A DNA stretch of 64,000 nt. Origin: Streptomyces mangrovisoli (GTDB lineage Bacteria; Actinomycetota; Actinomycetes; Streptomycetales; Streptomycetaceae). Each line of letters starts with the position of its first letter. The first letter of the stretch is position 1. Location: NCBI RefSeq assembly GCF_000974985.2, contig NZ_LAVA02000010.1, positions 1 to 64,000 of the forward strand, given 5' to 3'. The position numbers were made by a program, and so were the translations under genes. Of the stretch, positions 19,178 through 29,790 are shown piece after piece. The notes under the pieces were generated by a model. That model was given only the letters and a program-made list of their open reading frames with translations. It ran no database searches and had not been told where the DNA came from.

Positions 19178-22100
19178 TCAGGCGGTACGGCTCCGCGTCG
19201 TCCGCTTGGCGGGAGCCGCCTTCTTGGCGGTCGCGGCGGTCTTCTTGGCGGCCGCCGTCTTCTTGGTGGCGGCCGTCTTCTTCGTGGCCGTCTTCTCGGC
19301 AGCCGTCTTCTTGGCGGCCGTGGTGTCGGACGTCCTGGCCGTCGCCGTCCGCTTCGCCGCCGACGCGGCCGCGACCGTCTTCTTCTTCGCCGCGGCACCG
19401 CGCGGTGCCTTCACCGGCTCCGCGTCGCTGATCCGGTCGGCGCCGAGGATCTCGCGCAGGAACTTGCCGGTGTGGCTGGCCGGGACCCCGGCGACCTCCT
19501 CGGGCGTGCCCTCGGCGATCACCAGACCGCCGCCGGCGCCGCCCTCGGGGCCCATGTCGACGACCCAGTCCGCGGTCTTGATGACATCGAGGTTGTGCTC
19601 GATGACGATGACCGAGTTGCCCTTCTCGACCAGGCCGGAGAGCACCTTCAGCAGCTTGCTGATGTCCTCGAAGTGCAGGCCGGTGGTCGGCTCGTCCAGC
19701 ACGTAGACCGTACGGCCGGTGGAGCGGCGCTGGAGCTCGCTGGCCAGCTTGACGCGCTGCGCCTCGCCGCCGGAGAGCGTGGTGGCGGACTGGCCGAGAC
19801 GGACATAGCCGAGGCCGACGTCCTTGAGGGTGTTGAGGTGCCGGGCGATCGCGGGGACGGCCTCGAAGAACTCCGTGGCCTCCTCGATCGGCATGTTCAG
19901 CACGTCGGCGATGGACTTGCCCTTGTAGTGGACCTCCAGGGTCTCCCGGTTGTAGCGGGCCCCGTGGCAGACCTCGCACGGGACGTAGACGTCCGGGAGG
20001 AAGTTCATCTCGATCTTGATCGTGCCGTCGCCCGCGCAGTTCTCGCAGCGGCCGCCCTTGACGTTGAAGGAGAAGCGGCCGGGCATGTAGCCGCGGACCT
20101 TCGCCTCGGTGGTCTCGGCGAACAGCTTGCGGACGTGGTCGAAGACTCCGGTGTACGTCGCCGGGTTGGAGCGCGGGGTGCGCCCGATGGGTGACTGGTC
20201 GACGTGCACGACCTTGTCGACGAGGTCGTCGCCGTCGACGCGGGTGTGCCGGCCCGGCACGTTCCGCGCGCCGTTCAGCTCGCGCGCCAGGTGGGTGTAG
20301 AGGATGTCGTTGACCAGCGTCGACTTGCCGGAGCCGGACACGCCCGTGACCGCGGTGAACACGCCGAGCGGGAAGGACACGTCGATGTCCTGGAGGTTGT
20401 TCTCCCGGGCCCCGCGCACGGTGAGCCGGCGCGAGGGGTCGATCGGGCGCCGGATGTCCGGCAGCGGGATGGCCTTGCTGCCGGACAGGTACTGCCCGGT
20501 CTGGGACTCGGTGTTGGCGAGCAGTTCCTTCAGGGAGCCGCTGTGCACGACCTTGCCGCCGTGCTCGCCCGCGCCGGGGCCGATGTCGACGACCCAGTCG
20601 GCCACCTTGATGGTGTCCTCGTCGTGCTCGACGACGATGAGCGTGTTGCCCATGTCCCGCAGCCGGACCAGGGTCTCGATCAGCCGGTGGTTGTCGCGCT
20701 GGTGCAGGCCGATGGACGGCTCGTCCAGGACGTACAGCACGCCGACGAGGCCGGAGCCGATCTGGGTGGCCAGGCGGATGCGCTGCGCCTCGCCACCGGA
20801 CAGCGTGCCCGCCGCGCGGTTGAGCGAGAGGTAGTCGAGGCCGACGTCGACCAGGAAGCGCAGCCGCTCGTTGACCTCCTTCAGCACCCGTTCGGCGATC
20901 TTCTTGTCGCGGGCGCTGAGCCTGAGCTCGCCCAGGAAGTCCGCGCAGTCGCTGATCGACATCGCGGAGACCTCCGCGATGGACTTCTCCATGATCGTGA
21001 CGGCGAGGACGATCGGCTTCAGTCGCGTGCCCTGGCAGGTCGGGCAGGGCACCTCGCGCATGTAGCCCTCGAAGCGCTCGCGGCTCGCGTCGCTCTCGGC
21101 CTCGCCGTGCCGGCGCTTGACGAACGGGACCGCGCCCTCGAACGGCGTGGTGTACACCCGCTCGCGGCCGTACCGGTTGCGGTAGCGGACCTCGATCTGC
21201 GTCTTGTGGCCGTACAGCAGGGCCTTGCGGGCGCGCTGCGGCAGACCGGCGAAGGGGATGTCGGTGCGGAAGCCGAGGGCGTCCGCGAGGGCGCCGATCA
21301 GCCTTCCGAAGTAGTCCTTGGTGTGCCCGTGCGACCAGGGGTGGATGGCGCCCTCGTCGAGCGACTTGTCCTCGTCGGGGACGATCAGCTCCGGGTCGAC
21401 CTCCATGCGCGTGCCGATACCCGTGCACTCGGGGCAGGCGCCGAAGGGCGAGTTGAAGGAGAAGGAGCGGGGCTCGAGCTCCTCGAAGGACAGATCGTCG
21501 TACGGGCAGTACAGGTGCTCGGAGTACATGCGCTCGCGCTCGGGGTCGTCCTCGGGGAGGTCGACGAAGTCGAGCACGACCATGCCGCCGGACAGGCCGA
21601 GGGCGGTCTCCACGGAGTCGGTGAGGCGGCGCTTGGCGGAGTCCTTCACCGTGAGGCGGTCGACGACCACCTCGATGGTGTGCTTCTCCTGCTTCTTCAG
21701 CGTGGGCGGCTCGGAGAGCTGGACGGTCTGCCCGTCCACGCGCGCGCGGCTGTAGCCCTTGGTCTGGAGGTCGGCGAACAGGTCGACGAACTCGCCCTTG
21801 CGCTCGCGCACCAGCGGCGACAGGACCTGGAAGCGGCTGCCCTCCGGCAGCTCCAGCACCCGGTCGACGATGGCCTGCGGCGACTGGCGCGAGATGGGCC
21901 GGCCGCACTCGGGACAGTGCGGCTTGCCGATGCGCGCGAACAGCAGCCGGAGGTAGTCGTAGACCTCGGTGATCGTGCCGACCGTCGAGCGCGGGTTGCG
22001 CGAGGTCGACTTCTGGTCGATGGAGACCGCCGGGGACAGGCCCTCGATGAAGTCGACGTCCGGCTTGTCCATCTGCCCGAGGAACTGGCGGGCGTACGAG

Positions 22101-22276
22101 GACAGCGATTCCACATAGCGCCGCTGGCCCTCGGCGAAGATCGTGTCGAAGGCCAGGGAGGACTTGCCCGACCCGGACAGGCCCGTGAAGACGATGAGCG
22201 AGTCCCGAGGCAGGTCGAGCGAGACGTTCTTCAGGTTGTGCTCGCGCGCGCCACGGACGATGAGACGGTCGGCCAC
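19178..22276 (-). CDS. uvrA: Excinuclease ABC subunit A with lysine/alanine-rich tail
   Basis: Damage-sensing ATPase of nucleotide excision repair, 1032 residues. Two ABC modules: Walker [10 protein letters not shown] near the start and GVSGSGKST near residue 650; two LSGGEAQR signatures; zinc fingers CPECG(R)PI and CENCAGDG. The GTG at 22276 (VADRLIVRG) matches the usual family start; a GTG 12 nt upstream is possible. After the ATPase, about 75 C-terminal residues form a Lys/Ala/Thr tail built of [10 protein letters not shown] repeats, like histone H1 or the HupS tail, probably adding nonspecific DNA binding. A full PafBC/RecA-NDp match lies about 75 nt upstream. Confidence 0.97.
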   Translation of the reverse strand: MADRLIVRGAREHNLKNVSLDLPRDSLIVFTGLSGSGKSSLAFDTIFAEGQRRYVESLSSYARQFLGQMDKPDVDFIEGLSPAVSIDQKSTSRNPRSTVGTITEVYDYLRLLFARIGKPHCPECGRPISRQSPQAIVDRVLELPEGSRFQVLSPLVRERKGEFVDLFADLQTKGYSRARVDGQTVQLSEPPTLKKQEKHTIEVVVDRLTVKDSAKRRLTDSVETALGLSGGMVVLDFVDLPEDDPERERMYSEHLYCPYDDLSFEELEPRSFSFNSPFGACPECTGIGTRMEVDPELIVPDEDKSLDEGAIHPWSHGHTKDYFGRLIGALADALGFRTDIPFAGLPQRARKALLYGHKTQIEVRYRNRYGRERVYTTPFEGAVPFVKRRHGEAESDASRERFEGYMREVPCPTCQGTRLKPIVLAVTIMEKSIAEVSAMSISDCADFLGELRLSARDKKIAERVLKEVNERLRFLVDVGLDYLSLNRAAGTLSGGEAQRIRLATQIGSGLVGVLYVLDEPSIGLHQRDNHRLIETLVRLRDMGNTLIVVEHDEDTIKVADWVVDIGPGAGEHGGKVVHSGSLKELLANTESQTGQYLSGSKAIPLPDIRRPIDPSRRLTVRGARENNLQDIDVSFPLGVFTAVTGVSGSGKSTLVNDILYTHLARELNGARNVPGRHTRVDGDDLVDKVVHVDQSPIGRTPRSNPATYTGVFDHVRKLFAETTEAKVRGYMPGRFSFNVKGGRCENCAGDGTIKIEMNFLPDVYVPCEVCHGARYNRETLEVHYKGKSIADVLNMPIEEATEFFEAVPAIARHLNTLKDVGLGYVRLGQSATTLSGGEAQRVKLASELQRRSTGRTVYVLDEPTTGLHFEDISKLLKVLSGLVEKGNSVIVIEHNLDVIKTADWVVDMGPEGGAGGGLVIAEGTPEEVAGVPASHTGKFLREILGADRISDAEPVKAPRGAAAKKKTVAAASAAKRTATARTSDTTAAKKTAAEKTATKKTAATKKTAAAKKTAATAKKAAPAKRTTRSRTA

Positions 22277-22351
22277 GCCGGTCCGCACCTTTCTTGAGTG
22301 AAGTGACGGGGGCGGAACCCCCGTGGACAGGGGCCAGGCCCTGTGCGTTTC

Positions 22352-22374
22352 AGACTAGGGGGAGCCACTGACAA
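22352..22374 (-). promoter_or_regulatory. uvrA damage promoter (PafBC/RecA-NDp type)
   Basis: TTGTCAGTG, 8 nt, then TAGTCT, an exact match to TGTCRGTG-N8-TAnnnT, the LexA-independent damage promoter known from mycobacterial recA. Predicted start near 22345, leader about 70 nt. Confidence 0.8.
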
Positions 22375-22519
22375 CGCCGGTCGGATTCCCGAGGGACATA
22401 ACAATCCCGGGCCGTCCAACATGCCCGACGCCGCCGCCGAGCCTATAGCACGCACTTTCGATTTCGGGCATCACTTCACCACCTTCACCCAAAGGGGTGG
22501 CGGGGCTAGGGTCGGCGCC

Positions 22520-23206
22520 ATGATGGATCACGGCCATGACCTGGCATCCGTACGCGAAGCGACCGACCGGCTGCTGTCCGCGGCCGCCGCCCTGGACAAC
22601 GCGTCGGTGGCGGAGCCGTCACGGCTGCCCGGCTGGACGCGCGGCCACGTCCTCGCGCACCTCTCCCGCAACGCCGACGCCCTCGTGAACGTTCTCGAGG
22701 GCCGGCCCATGTACGTGTCCGGCGACGCCCGTGACGCCGACATCGGCCGGGACGCCCCGCGCCCCCTGGACGCGCACCTCGCCGACCTGCGCGAGAGCGC
22801 CGAGCGCTTCCAGGAGGCGGGCGCGGCGCCCGCGGACTGGTCGCGCACGGTGGAGCTGCGCAACGGCGTCACCGACGCCGCGGCCCGCGTGCCCTTCCGG
22901 CGCTGGATCGAGGTCGAGCTGCACCACGTGGACCTCGGCGTCGGATACGAGCTGGAAGACCTTCCGGCGGAGTTCACCGAGCGCGAGATCGACTTCCTCA
23001 CCGCCCGCTTCCTCGGACATGCCGACGTGCCGCCGACCCGGGTCACGGACGGCACGCGCGCGTGGAGCACCGGACGGGCGGCGGCGGAGCCCGACGTCAC
23101 CGTCACCGGAAGCCCCGCGGACCTGCTCGGCTGGCTCGCCGGACGCCGCGACGGGGCCGCCCTGGCCGCAGCCGGCGGCACGCTCCCGGCACTCCCCCCG
23201 CTATAG
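22520..23206 (+). CDS. Maleylpyruvate-isomerase-family mycothiol-dependent enzyme
   Basis: A 228-residue protein of the DinB-like mycothiol-dependent superfamily. The N-terminal four-helix metal-binding domain shows SRLPGWTRGHVLAHLSRNADAL (about 33-54; His 46 is a likely metal ligand) and a second ligand block WIEVELHHVDLGVGYE (about 130-146). Members use mycothiol, the actinobacterial thiol, as cofactor for isomerisation or detoxification. ATG at 22520 lies exactly 7 nt after a TAGGGT -10, so the mRNA is likely leaderless. It stops 10 nt before the MBL gene, which has its own -10 over this stop. Substrate not predictable. Confidence 0.88.
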   Translation: MMDHGHDLASVREATDRLLSAAAALDNASVAEPSRLPGWTRGHVLAHLSRNADALVNVLEGRPMYVSGDARDADIGRDAPRPLDAHLADLRESAERFQEAGAAPADWSRTVELRNGVTDAAARVPFRRWIEVELHHVDLGVGYELEDLPAEFTEREIDFLTARFLGHADVPPTRVTDGTRAWSTGRAAAEPDVTVTGSPADLLGWLAGRRDGAALAAAGGTLPALPPL

Positions 23207-23216
23207 GCTGACGGCC

Positions 23217-23873
23217 ATGACGTACACCGGAGAGGTGCGGGTCGGCGGCCCCGCGGACGTGCACGAGCTCAAGGACCTGATCATCACCAAGATCGCGGTC
23301 GGCCCGATGGACAACAACGCGTATCTGCTGCGCTGCCGCGCCACGGACGAGCAGTTGCTGATCGACGCGGCCAACGAGGCGGAGACGCTGCTCGGCACCA
23401 TCGGGGACGACGGCATCGCCTCGGTCGTCACCACGCACCGGCACGGCGACCACTGGCAGGCGCTCGCCGAGGTCGTCGCCGCGACCGGCGCCCGTACGTA
23501 CGCCGGGCGGGACGACGCCGAGGGCATCCCGGTGCCGACCGACGTCCCGCTGGCGGACGGCGACGTCGTGCGCGTGGGCCGGGTCGAACTGACCGCCCGC
23601 CACCTGGTCGGGCACACGCCGGGCTCCGTCGCGCTCGTCTACGACGACCCGCACGGGCACCCCCACGTCTTCACCGGGGACTGCCTCTTCCCTGGCGGCG
23701 TCGGCAACACCTTCAAGGACCCCGAGGCGTTCGCCAGCCTCATCCACGACGTGGAGACGAAGATCTTCGGCACGCTCCCGGACGAGACCTGGGTCTACCC
23801 CGGGCACGGCAACGACACCACGCTGGGCGCCGAGCGCCCGCACCTGCCGGAGTGGCACGCGCGCGGGTGGTGA
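23217..23873 (+). CDS. Metallo-beta-lactamase-fold hydrolase, glyoxalase II-like
   Basis: A 218-residue hydrolase with the binuclear-zinc MBL fold: VTTHRHGDHW (HxHxDH, about 74-83), the bridging Asp region GDCLFPGGVGNTF and ligands in LVGHTPGS and YPGHGNDT. Arrangement and length resemble hydroxyacylglutathione hydrolases; in an actinomycete the thioester would probably be of mycothiol, which fits the neighbouring mycothiol-dependent enzyme. A -10 TAGGCT (23204-23209) lies 7 nt before the ATG, overlapping the upstream stop, so a leaderless start is likely. The thiol substrate is inferred. Confidence 0.9.
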   Translation: MTYTGEVRVGGPADVHELKDLIITKIAVGPMDNNAYLLRCRATDEQLLIDAANEAETLLGTIGDDGIASVVTTHRHGDHWQALAEVVAATGARTYAGRDDAEGIPVPTDVPLADGDVVRVGRVELTARHLVGHTPGSVALVYDDPHGHPHVFTGDCLFPGGVGNTFKDPEAFASLIHDVETKIFGTLPDETWVYPGHGNDTTLGAERPHLPEWHARGW

Positions 23874-23976
23874 GAGCGGGGCGGTGAGCGGGCGCCGCGA
23901 GCAGGGCGCCGCAAGCGGGGGCACGGGGACGGGGCGTGCGCCTTGGATCTCCCGCCGGTTGTACGACGCCGGTCGC

Positions 23977-24112
23977 GCGCCGGGCGCGTAGCCACTGCCG
24001 CACGCCCGGCGCGCACTCGCAGTCGAGCGCCGGGCGTACACGCGAGGTCGCACGCTCGGCGTGTGGCTTTGCGTGCACGCCCGGCGCATCGGCGGACTTG
24101 CGCGCCGGGCGC
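23977..24112. repeat. Alternating inverted repeats GCGCCGGGCG, about 25-bp period
   Basis: The 10-mer GCGCCGGGCG or its complement occurs at 23977(+), 24003(-), 24027(+), 24053(-, one change), 24078(-) and 24102(+), spaced 24-27 bp. Neighbouring copies can fold into several alternative hairpins. It occupies the 471-bp gap between the MBL gene and the amino-acid transporter; the rest of that gap shows a CACGCC/GGCGTG hairpin near 24149 and no gene. Possible composite terminator. Confidence 0.8.
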
Positions 24113-24344
24113 ACGCCCTCATGTGATGCGCCCCGCGCACGCGCCCCCCACGCCCCGGCGTGCGCCACCACCCGCACGCCCGCGCGTTCCGACGACACAC
24201 CCGGTGTCATTGCTCCGCTCACACCGGTGGCTCGGGCGAGCCGACGCACGCCCGCGTTCACACCACCGCAACACCCGTTCCCACCATGCGGACAATCTCC
24301 CGCTTGACCTGGACAAACGCGGCTTTCGCTGTCACTCTCCCGCC

Positions 24345-25235
24345 ATGCATCTCGCCCCTCGCACGCTGCGCCGCGCCGTAGCGGCCGTCACGCTCACCCT
24401 GCTCGCCACCGCCACCGCCGTGGGCTGCGCTCCGCAGCCCGAGGAGAAGGCGTCCGGCTCGGCCTCCGGTTCGGCCGCCGCGACCTGTGCCAAGGGCAAG
24501 CTGGCGACCAAGTCGTCCGGCAAGCTGACGATCGCCACCGACGAGCCGGCGTACGAGCCCTGGTTCAAGGACGACAAGCCCGCCAACGGCAAGGGCTTCG
24601 AGTCGGCGGTCGCCTACGCCGTGGCGAAGCAGCTCGGCTACGACAAGAGCGCCGTCGTCTGGCAGAGCGTGCCGTTCAACAAGGCGTTCGCGCCGGGCGT
24701 GAAGACCTTCGACTTCGACATCAACCAGGTGTCCATCAGCGACGAGCGCAAGAAGGCCGTGGACTTCTCGTCCGGCTACTACGACGTGCGCCAGGCCGTC
24801 ATCGCCCTGAAGGGCACCAAGGCGGCGAAGGCGACCAGCATCGCCGACCTCAAGAAGCTGAAGCTGGGCGCCCAGGTCGGCACCACGAGCCTCGACTACA
24901 TCCAGGACGTCGTGAAGCCGCAGCAGCAGCCCGCCGTCTACGGCAAGAACGACCAGGCGAAGTCGGCCCTGAAGAACGGTCAGGTCGACGCCATCGTCAC
25001 CGACCTGCCCACCGCCTTCTACATCACCGCCGCCGAGGTGACGGACGCCAAGATCGTCGGGCAGTTCGAGAACCAGGGCGGCACGCCGGAGCAGTTCGGC
25101 CTGGTGCTCGACAAGGGCAGCGCGCTCACCTCGTGCGTCACGAACGCCGTGGACACCCTGCGCAAGAACGGCACGCTGGCCTCGATCGAGCAGCAGTGGC
25201 TGTCCGACGCCGTCGACGCCCCGGTGCTCAAGTGA
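24345..25235 (+). CDS. Polar amino-acid ABC transporter substrate-binding lipoprotein
   Basis: A 296-residue SBP family 3 protein anchored outside the membrane. The lipoprotein signal ends TATAVGCAPQ (Cys about 28), followed by a Ser/Gly linker. Fold markers of family 3: KLTIATDEPAYEPW, GFESAVAYAVAKQLGY, FDFDINQVSISDERKKAVDFSSGYY and QVDAIVTDLPTAFY. The ATG at 24345 follows a short leader. The stop overlaps the permease start (GTGA). Likely ligand is glutamate, glutamine or another polar amino acid, by family. Confidence 0.93.
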   Translation: MHLAPRTLRRAVAAVTLTLLATATAVGCAPQPEEKASGSASGSAAATCAKGKLATKSSGKLTIATDEPAYEPWFKDDKPANGKGFESAVAYAVAKQLGYDKSAVVWQSVPFNKAFAPGVKTFDFDINQVSISDERKKAVDFSSGYYDVRQAVIALKGTKAAKATSIADLKKLKLGAQVGTTSLDYIQDVVKPQQQPAVYGKNDQAKSALKNGQVDAIVTDLPTAFYITAAEVTDAKIVGQFENQGGTPEQFGLVLDKGSALTSCVTNAVDTLRKNGTLASIEQQWLSDAVDAPVLK

Positions 25236-26145
25236 CCGTCGCACAGACCGACTCCGGACGGGAGGGCGCCGACGGCGAGGGCGGCATGGCCGGCGCGGAC
25301 GACGCCTACACCCCGTCGCAGCGGCGGATCGAGCGCGAGCGCCACAAGCGCGCACGCGCCCGGCGCGCGACCGCGATCGCCGCGCTCTCCACCCTCGTCA
25401 CCGCCGCCGTGCTGTACCTGGTCGTCGTCGACGCGCCCGGCTGGCCCCGCACCAAGGAGACGTTCTTCAGCGCGCAGTACGCGCGCGAGGCGTTCCCGAA
25501 GGTCCTCGACGGGCTGTGGCTGAACATCCGGCTGCTGTTCGTCTGCGGGGCCGCCGTCCTGGTGCTCGGGATGCTGATCGCGATCGCGCGCACGCTGCGC
25601 GGCCCGGTGTTCTTCCCGCTCCGGGTGCTGGCGGCGGCGTACACGGACTTCTTCCGCGGGCTGCCCCTGATCATCAACCTGATGATCGTCGTCCTCGGCG
25701 TGCCCGCGCTGCGCCTCCAGGGCGTGACCGTGGACCCGGTGCTGCTGGGCGGCACGGCGCTGACGCTGACGTACGCGGCGTACGTCGCCGAGGTGTTCCG
25801 CGCCGGCATCGAGTCCGTGCACCCCTCGCAGCGCGCCGCGGCCCGCTCGCTCGGGCTGACCAACCGGCAGGCGCTGCGGTACGTGGTGCTGCCGCAGGCG
25901 GTGCGCCGCCAGGTGCCGCCGCTCCTCAACGACCTCGTGTCGCTCCAGAAGGACACCGGTCTCGTCTCGATCGGCGGCGCCATCGACGCCGTACGCGCGG
26001 CGGACATCATCGTCGGCCGCAGTCTCAACTACACGCCCTACATCGTCGCGGGCCTGCTCTTCGTGGCGCTGACCATCCCGATGACGCGCTTCACGGACTG
26101 GGTGACGGCGCGGATGGACCGGCAGCGGGCCCAGGGAGGGATCCT

Positions 26146-26149
<4 letters not shown>
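25232..26149 (+). CDS. Amino-acid ABC transporter permease
   Basis: A 305-residue HisM/GlnP-type membrane permease. A charged N-terminal extension of about 45 residues (SQRRIERERHKRARARRATA) is cytosolic; about five membrane helices follow, with FFRGLPLIINLMIV and the ATPase-contacting EAA loop (EVFRAGIESVHPSQRAAARSLGLTNRQALRYVVLPQAVR, about 180-220). GTG start overlaps the binding-protein stop, and the stop overlaps the ATPase start, both by GTGA. Works as a homodimer with the downstream ATPase. Confidence 0.93.
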
Positions 26150-26955
<806 letters not shown>

Positions 26956-26977
26956 GGGGTGGTGGCGCGCCCGTCGG

Positions 26978-27451
26978 TCAGGCGTCGGCCCGGCCGGCTC
27001 CCGACAGGGCCGCCACCCGCTCCACGGCGAACGCGTAGCCCTGGACGCCGCATCCCGCGATGACGCCGTCGGCGCGCAGCGAGACGTAGGAGTGGTGCCG
27101 GAACGCCTCGCGCTGATGGATGTTGGAGATGTGGACCTCCAGCACGGGCAGCCCGTCACAGGTGTTGAGCGCGTCCAGGATCGCGACCGAGGTGTGCGAG
27201 TAGGCGCCGGGGTTGATGACGATCCCGCAGTGGCCGAGCCGTGCCTCGTGGATCCAGTCGACCAGTTCGCCCTCGTGGTTGGACTGCCGGAAGTCGGTCG
27301 AACCGCCGTGCGCGGCCGCCGTCTTCGCGCACAGCGCCTCCACGTCCGCGAGCGTGTCCTTGCCGTAGATCTCCGGCTGGCGCTGGCCCAGCAGGTTCAG
27401 GTTGGGTCCGTTGAGGATCATGATCGGGGCGTTGGCCAGGGTGCGGGGCAC
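26978..27451 (-). CDS. aroQ: Type II 3-dehydroquinate dehydratase
   Basis: Shikimate-pathway enzyme dehydrating 3-dehydroquinate, 157 residues, dodecameric in the family. [19 protein letters not shown] carries the N-terminal signature with the catalytic Tyr (about 29), [13 protein letters not shown] the mid-domain loop, and [18 protein letters not shown] the active-site His. GTG start immediately after GGAGGAACC. Stands alone rather than in an aro operon; divergent from the S66 peptidase. Confidence 0.96.
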   Translation of the reverse strand: MPRTLANAPIMILNGPNLNLLGQRQPEIYGKDTLADVEALCAKTAAAHGGSTDFRQSNHEGELVDWIHEARLGHCGIVINPGAYSHTSVAILDALNTCDGLPVLEVHISNIHQREAFRHHSYVSLRADGVIAGCGVQGYAFAVERVAALSGAGRADA

Positions 27452-27552
27452 GGTTCCTCCGGTCCGTTCGACACAGCGGCCCGTCCGCGACCGCTCCTCG
27501 TACCCGGTTTATCACGGTGCGCCGACGCCCCCGACGGCCCTACCCTCCCGGT

Positions 27553-28596
27553 GTGACGATCTCGTACCCGCCGAAGCCCTCCCCCGGCGACCGCATCGCG
27601 GTCATCTCGCCCTCCTCGGGCCTGCCGGCCCTCTTCCCGCGCCCGTACGAGCTCGGACTCGAGCGGCTGCGGAAGGAGTTCGGGCTCGAACCGGTCGAGT
27701 ACCCGTCCACCCGCAGGATGGGGGCCACGCCCCGGGAACGCGCCGACGACATCCACGCGGCCTTCGCCGATCCGCAGGTGCGGGCGATCGTCGCGTCCAT
27801 CGGCGGCGAGGACCAGATCACGGTGCTGCCGCTGCTGGACCGGGAGTTGATCCGGGCCAACCCGAAGCCGTTCTTCGGGATGAGCGACAACACCAACCTG
27901 CTGGCCTTCCTGTACAACACCGGCATCGTCGGCTACCACGGCGCCTGCGTGATGGTGGAGCTGGGGCGCCCCGGTGCCCTGCACCCGCAGACCGCGGACT
28001 CCCTGCGGGCCGCGCTGTTCACCTCCGGGCCCTACGACCTCGCGCCCGCCGAGCGCTGGAACGACGTCAACCGCGACTGGGCCGACCCCGCCACCTTCGA
28101 GGCCGAGCCCGGGACCCGGCCCGGCACCGGCTGGAGCTGGGTGGGCGCCGACCGCGTGGTCGAGGGCCGTGGCTGGGGCGGGAACCTGGAGATCCTCGGT
28201 TGGCTGCTGATGGCGGACCGCGAGATCGCGCGGGACCTGTCCGTGTACGACGGCGGCGTGCTCTTCCTGGAGACGTCGGAGGAGCTGCCGAGCGCCACGG
28301 AGGTCTTCCGGACCCTGCGGAACATGGGCGAGCGCGGCCTGCTGCAACGCTTCTCGGCGCTGCTGATGGGCCGCCCCAAGACCTGGTCCTTCGAACGGCC
28401 GAACAGCCCCGAGGACGGCGCGCGCTACGCCGCCGAGCAGCGCGAGGCCGTCGAACGCGCCCTGCGCCTCTACGCCCCCGGCATGACGGCCGTCTTCGAC
28501 GTGGACCTCGGCCACACGGACCCGCAGCTCGTCATCCCCTACGGCGGCACGATCCGCGTGGACGGCCCGGCGCGGCGGATCACCGTCACGTACTGA
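27553..28596 (+). CDS. S66-family peptidase (LD-carboxypeptidase / MccF-like)
   Basis: A 347-residue cytosolic serine peptidase. Family S66 either trims LD-linked muropeptides or, as MccF, cleaves aminoacyl-nucleotide antibiotics. The fold starts PGDRIAVISPSSGLPALFP; SIGGEDQITVLPLLD is the conserved oxyanion region; the nucleophile is Ser in FFGMSDNTNL (about 117); the C-terminal catalytic His is in VDLGHTDPQ and a Glu in LFLETSEELPSA. The frame opens 36 nt earlier, but GTG at 27553 directly follows a TACCCT element and matches family length. The MccF branch is favoured by the longer middle region; not certain. Confidence 0.88.
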   Translation: MTISYPPKPSPGDRIAVISPSSGLPALFPRPYELGLERLRKEFGLEPVEYPSTRRMGATPRERADDIHAAFADPQVRAIVASIGGEDQITVLPLLDRELIRANPKPFFGMSDNTNLLAFLYNTGIVGYHGACVMVELGRPGALHPQTADSLRAALFTSGPYDLAPAERWNDVNRDWADPATFEAEPGTRPGTGWSWVGADRVVEGRGWGGNLEILGWLLMADREIARDLSVYDGGVLFLETSEELPSATEVFRTLRNMGERGLLQRFSALLMGRPKTWSFERPNSPEDGARYAAEQREAVERALRLYAPGMTAVFDVDLGHTDPQLVIPYGGTIRVDGPARRITVTY

Positions 28597-28611
28597 CCCG
28601 CCCCCCGCCGT

Positions 28612-29712
28612 TCAGGGGTTGATGGCCAGCTCCAGGTAGGCGGCGAAGATCACCACGTGGACGCCGCCCTGGAGCAGGGTGGCCCGGCCGGGCACCACGG
28701 TCAGGGAGCTGACCACCACGGTCAGGGCGAGCAGCAGCATGTGGGACGGGTAGAGGCCGAGGACCAGCGGTCCGGACAGCCAGATGGAGGCGAGCGCGAC
28801 GGCGGGCACGGTCAGGCCGATGCTGGCCATCGCCGAGCCCAGCGCCAGGTTGAGGCTGGTCTGCACCCGGTCGCGGCGGGCGGCGCGCAGCGCGGCGATC
28901 GTCTCCGGCAGCAGGACGAGCAGCGCGATGATCACACCGACGACGGCCTGGTGCAGCCCGGCGGCCTCCACCCCCGACTCGATGGTGGGCGAGACGCCCT
29001 TGGCGAGCCCGACCACGCCGATGAGGGCGAGGCCGAGCAGGCCGAGGCTGATCCAGGTGGTGCGCGCCGACGGTGCCTGCGCGTGGTCCTCCATGGTGAT
29101 CGCTTCGCCCTGCCGGGTGACCGGCAGGAAGTAGTCCCGGTGCCGCACGGTCTGGGTCGCCACGAACAGTCCGTAGAGGATCAGCGACGACACCGCCGCG
29201 AACGTCAGCTGCACACCGGAGAACTCCGGTCCGGGCGCGCTCGTGGTGAAGGTCGGCAGCACCAGACTGAGCGTGGCCAGGGTCGCCACGGTGGCGAGGG
29301 CGGCTCCGGTGCCCTCCGGGTTGAACACCGCCGTGCCGTGGCGGAGCGAGGCGACGATGAGGCAGAGCCCGACGATGCCGTTGCAGGCGATCATCACGGC
29401 CGCGAAGACCGTGTCCCTGGCGAGGGTGGAACTCTTGCCGCCGCCGTCCACCATGAGCGTGACGATCAGTGCGACCTCGATGATCGTCACCGCAACGGCG
29501 AGGACCAGCGAGCCGAAGGGTTCCCCCACTCGGTGGGCGACGACCTCGGCGTGGTGCACCGCGGCCAGGACCGCACCGGCGAGGACGAGGGAGACCAGCG
29601 CGACGACCGCGCCGGGCAGATCCCGGCCCCAGGTGAAGGCCAGCAGCACGACCGCCAGTACCGGCACGAGATGCGTCCACCGGTGTGTGAGCGATCTGAG
29701 CTGAGCGATCAT
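28612..29712 (-). CDS. ChaA-type cation:proton antiporter
   Basis: A 366-residue integral membrane exchanger of the CaCA superfamily with about eleven helices. The two inverted alpha repeats are recognisable: GEPFGSLVLAVAVTIIEVALIV (about 63-84) and LLVLLPETIAALRAARRDR..SLNLALGSAMASIGLTVPAVA (about 265-310), each with the conserved acidic residue (E79, E271 region). Relatives move Ca2+, Na+ or K+ out against protons. Its stop faces the S66 stop 15 bp away; terC follows upstream on the same strand. Confidence 0.9.
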   Translation of the reverse strand: MIAQLRSLTHRWTHLVPVLAVVLLAFTWGRDLPGAVVALVSLVLAGAVLAAVHHAEVVAHRVGEPFGSLVLAVAVTIIEVALIVTLMVDGGGKSSTLARDTVFAAVMIACNGIVGLCLIVASLRHGTAVFNPEGTGAALATVATLATLSLVLPTFTTSAPGPEFSGVQLTFAAVSSLILYGLFVATQTVRHRDYFLPVTRQGEAITMEDHAQAPSARTTWISLGLLGLALIGVVGLAKGVSPTIESGVEAAGLHQAVVGVIIALLVLLPETIAALRAARRDRVQTSLNLALGSAMASIGLTVPAVALASIWLSGPLVLGLYPSHMLLLALTVVVSSLTVVPGRATLLQGGVHVVIFAAYLELAINP

Positions 29713-29790
29713 GCTGGGATCGTCGCAGAGGCTCCCGGACGCCGCACCCCGGCGCCCGCGGGCCCCGCGGGGTGTCGCCGGGTGCCTCGC

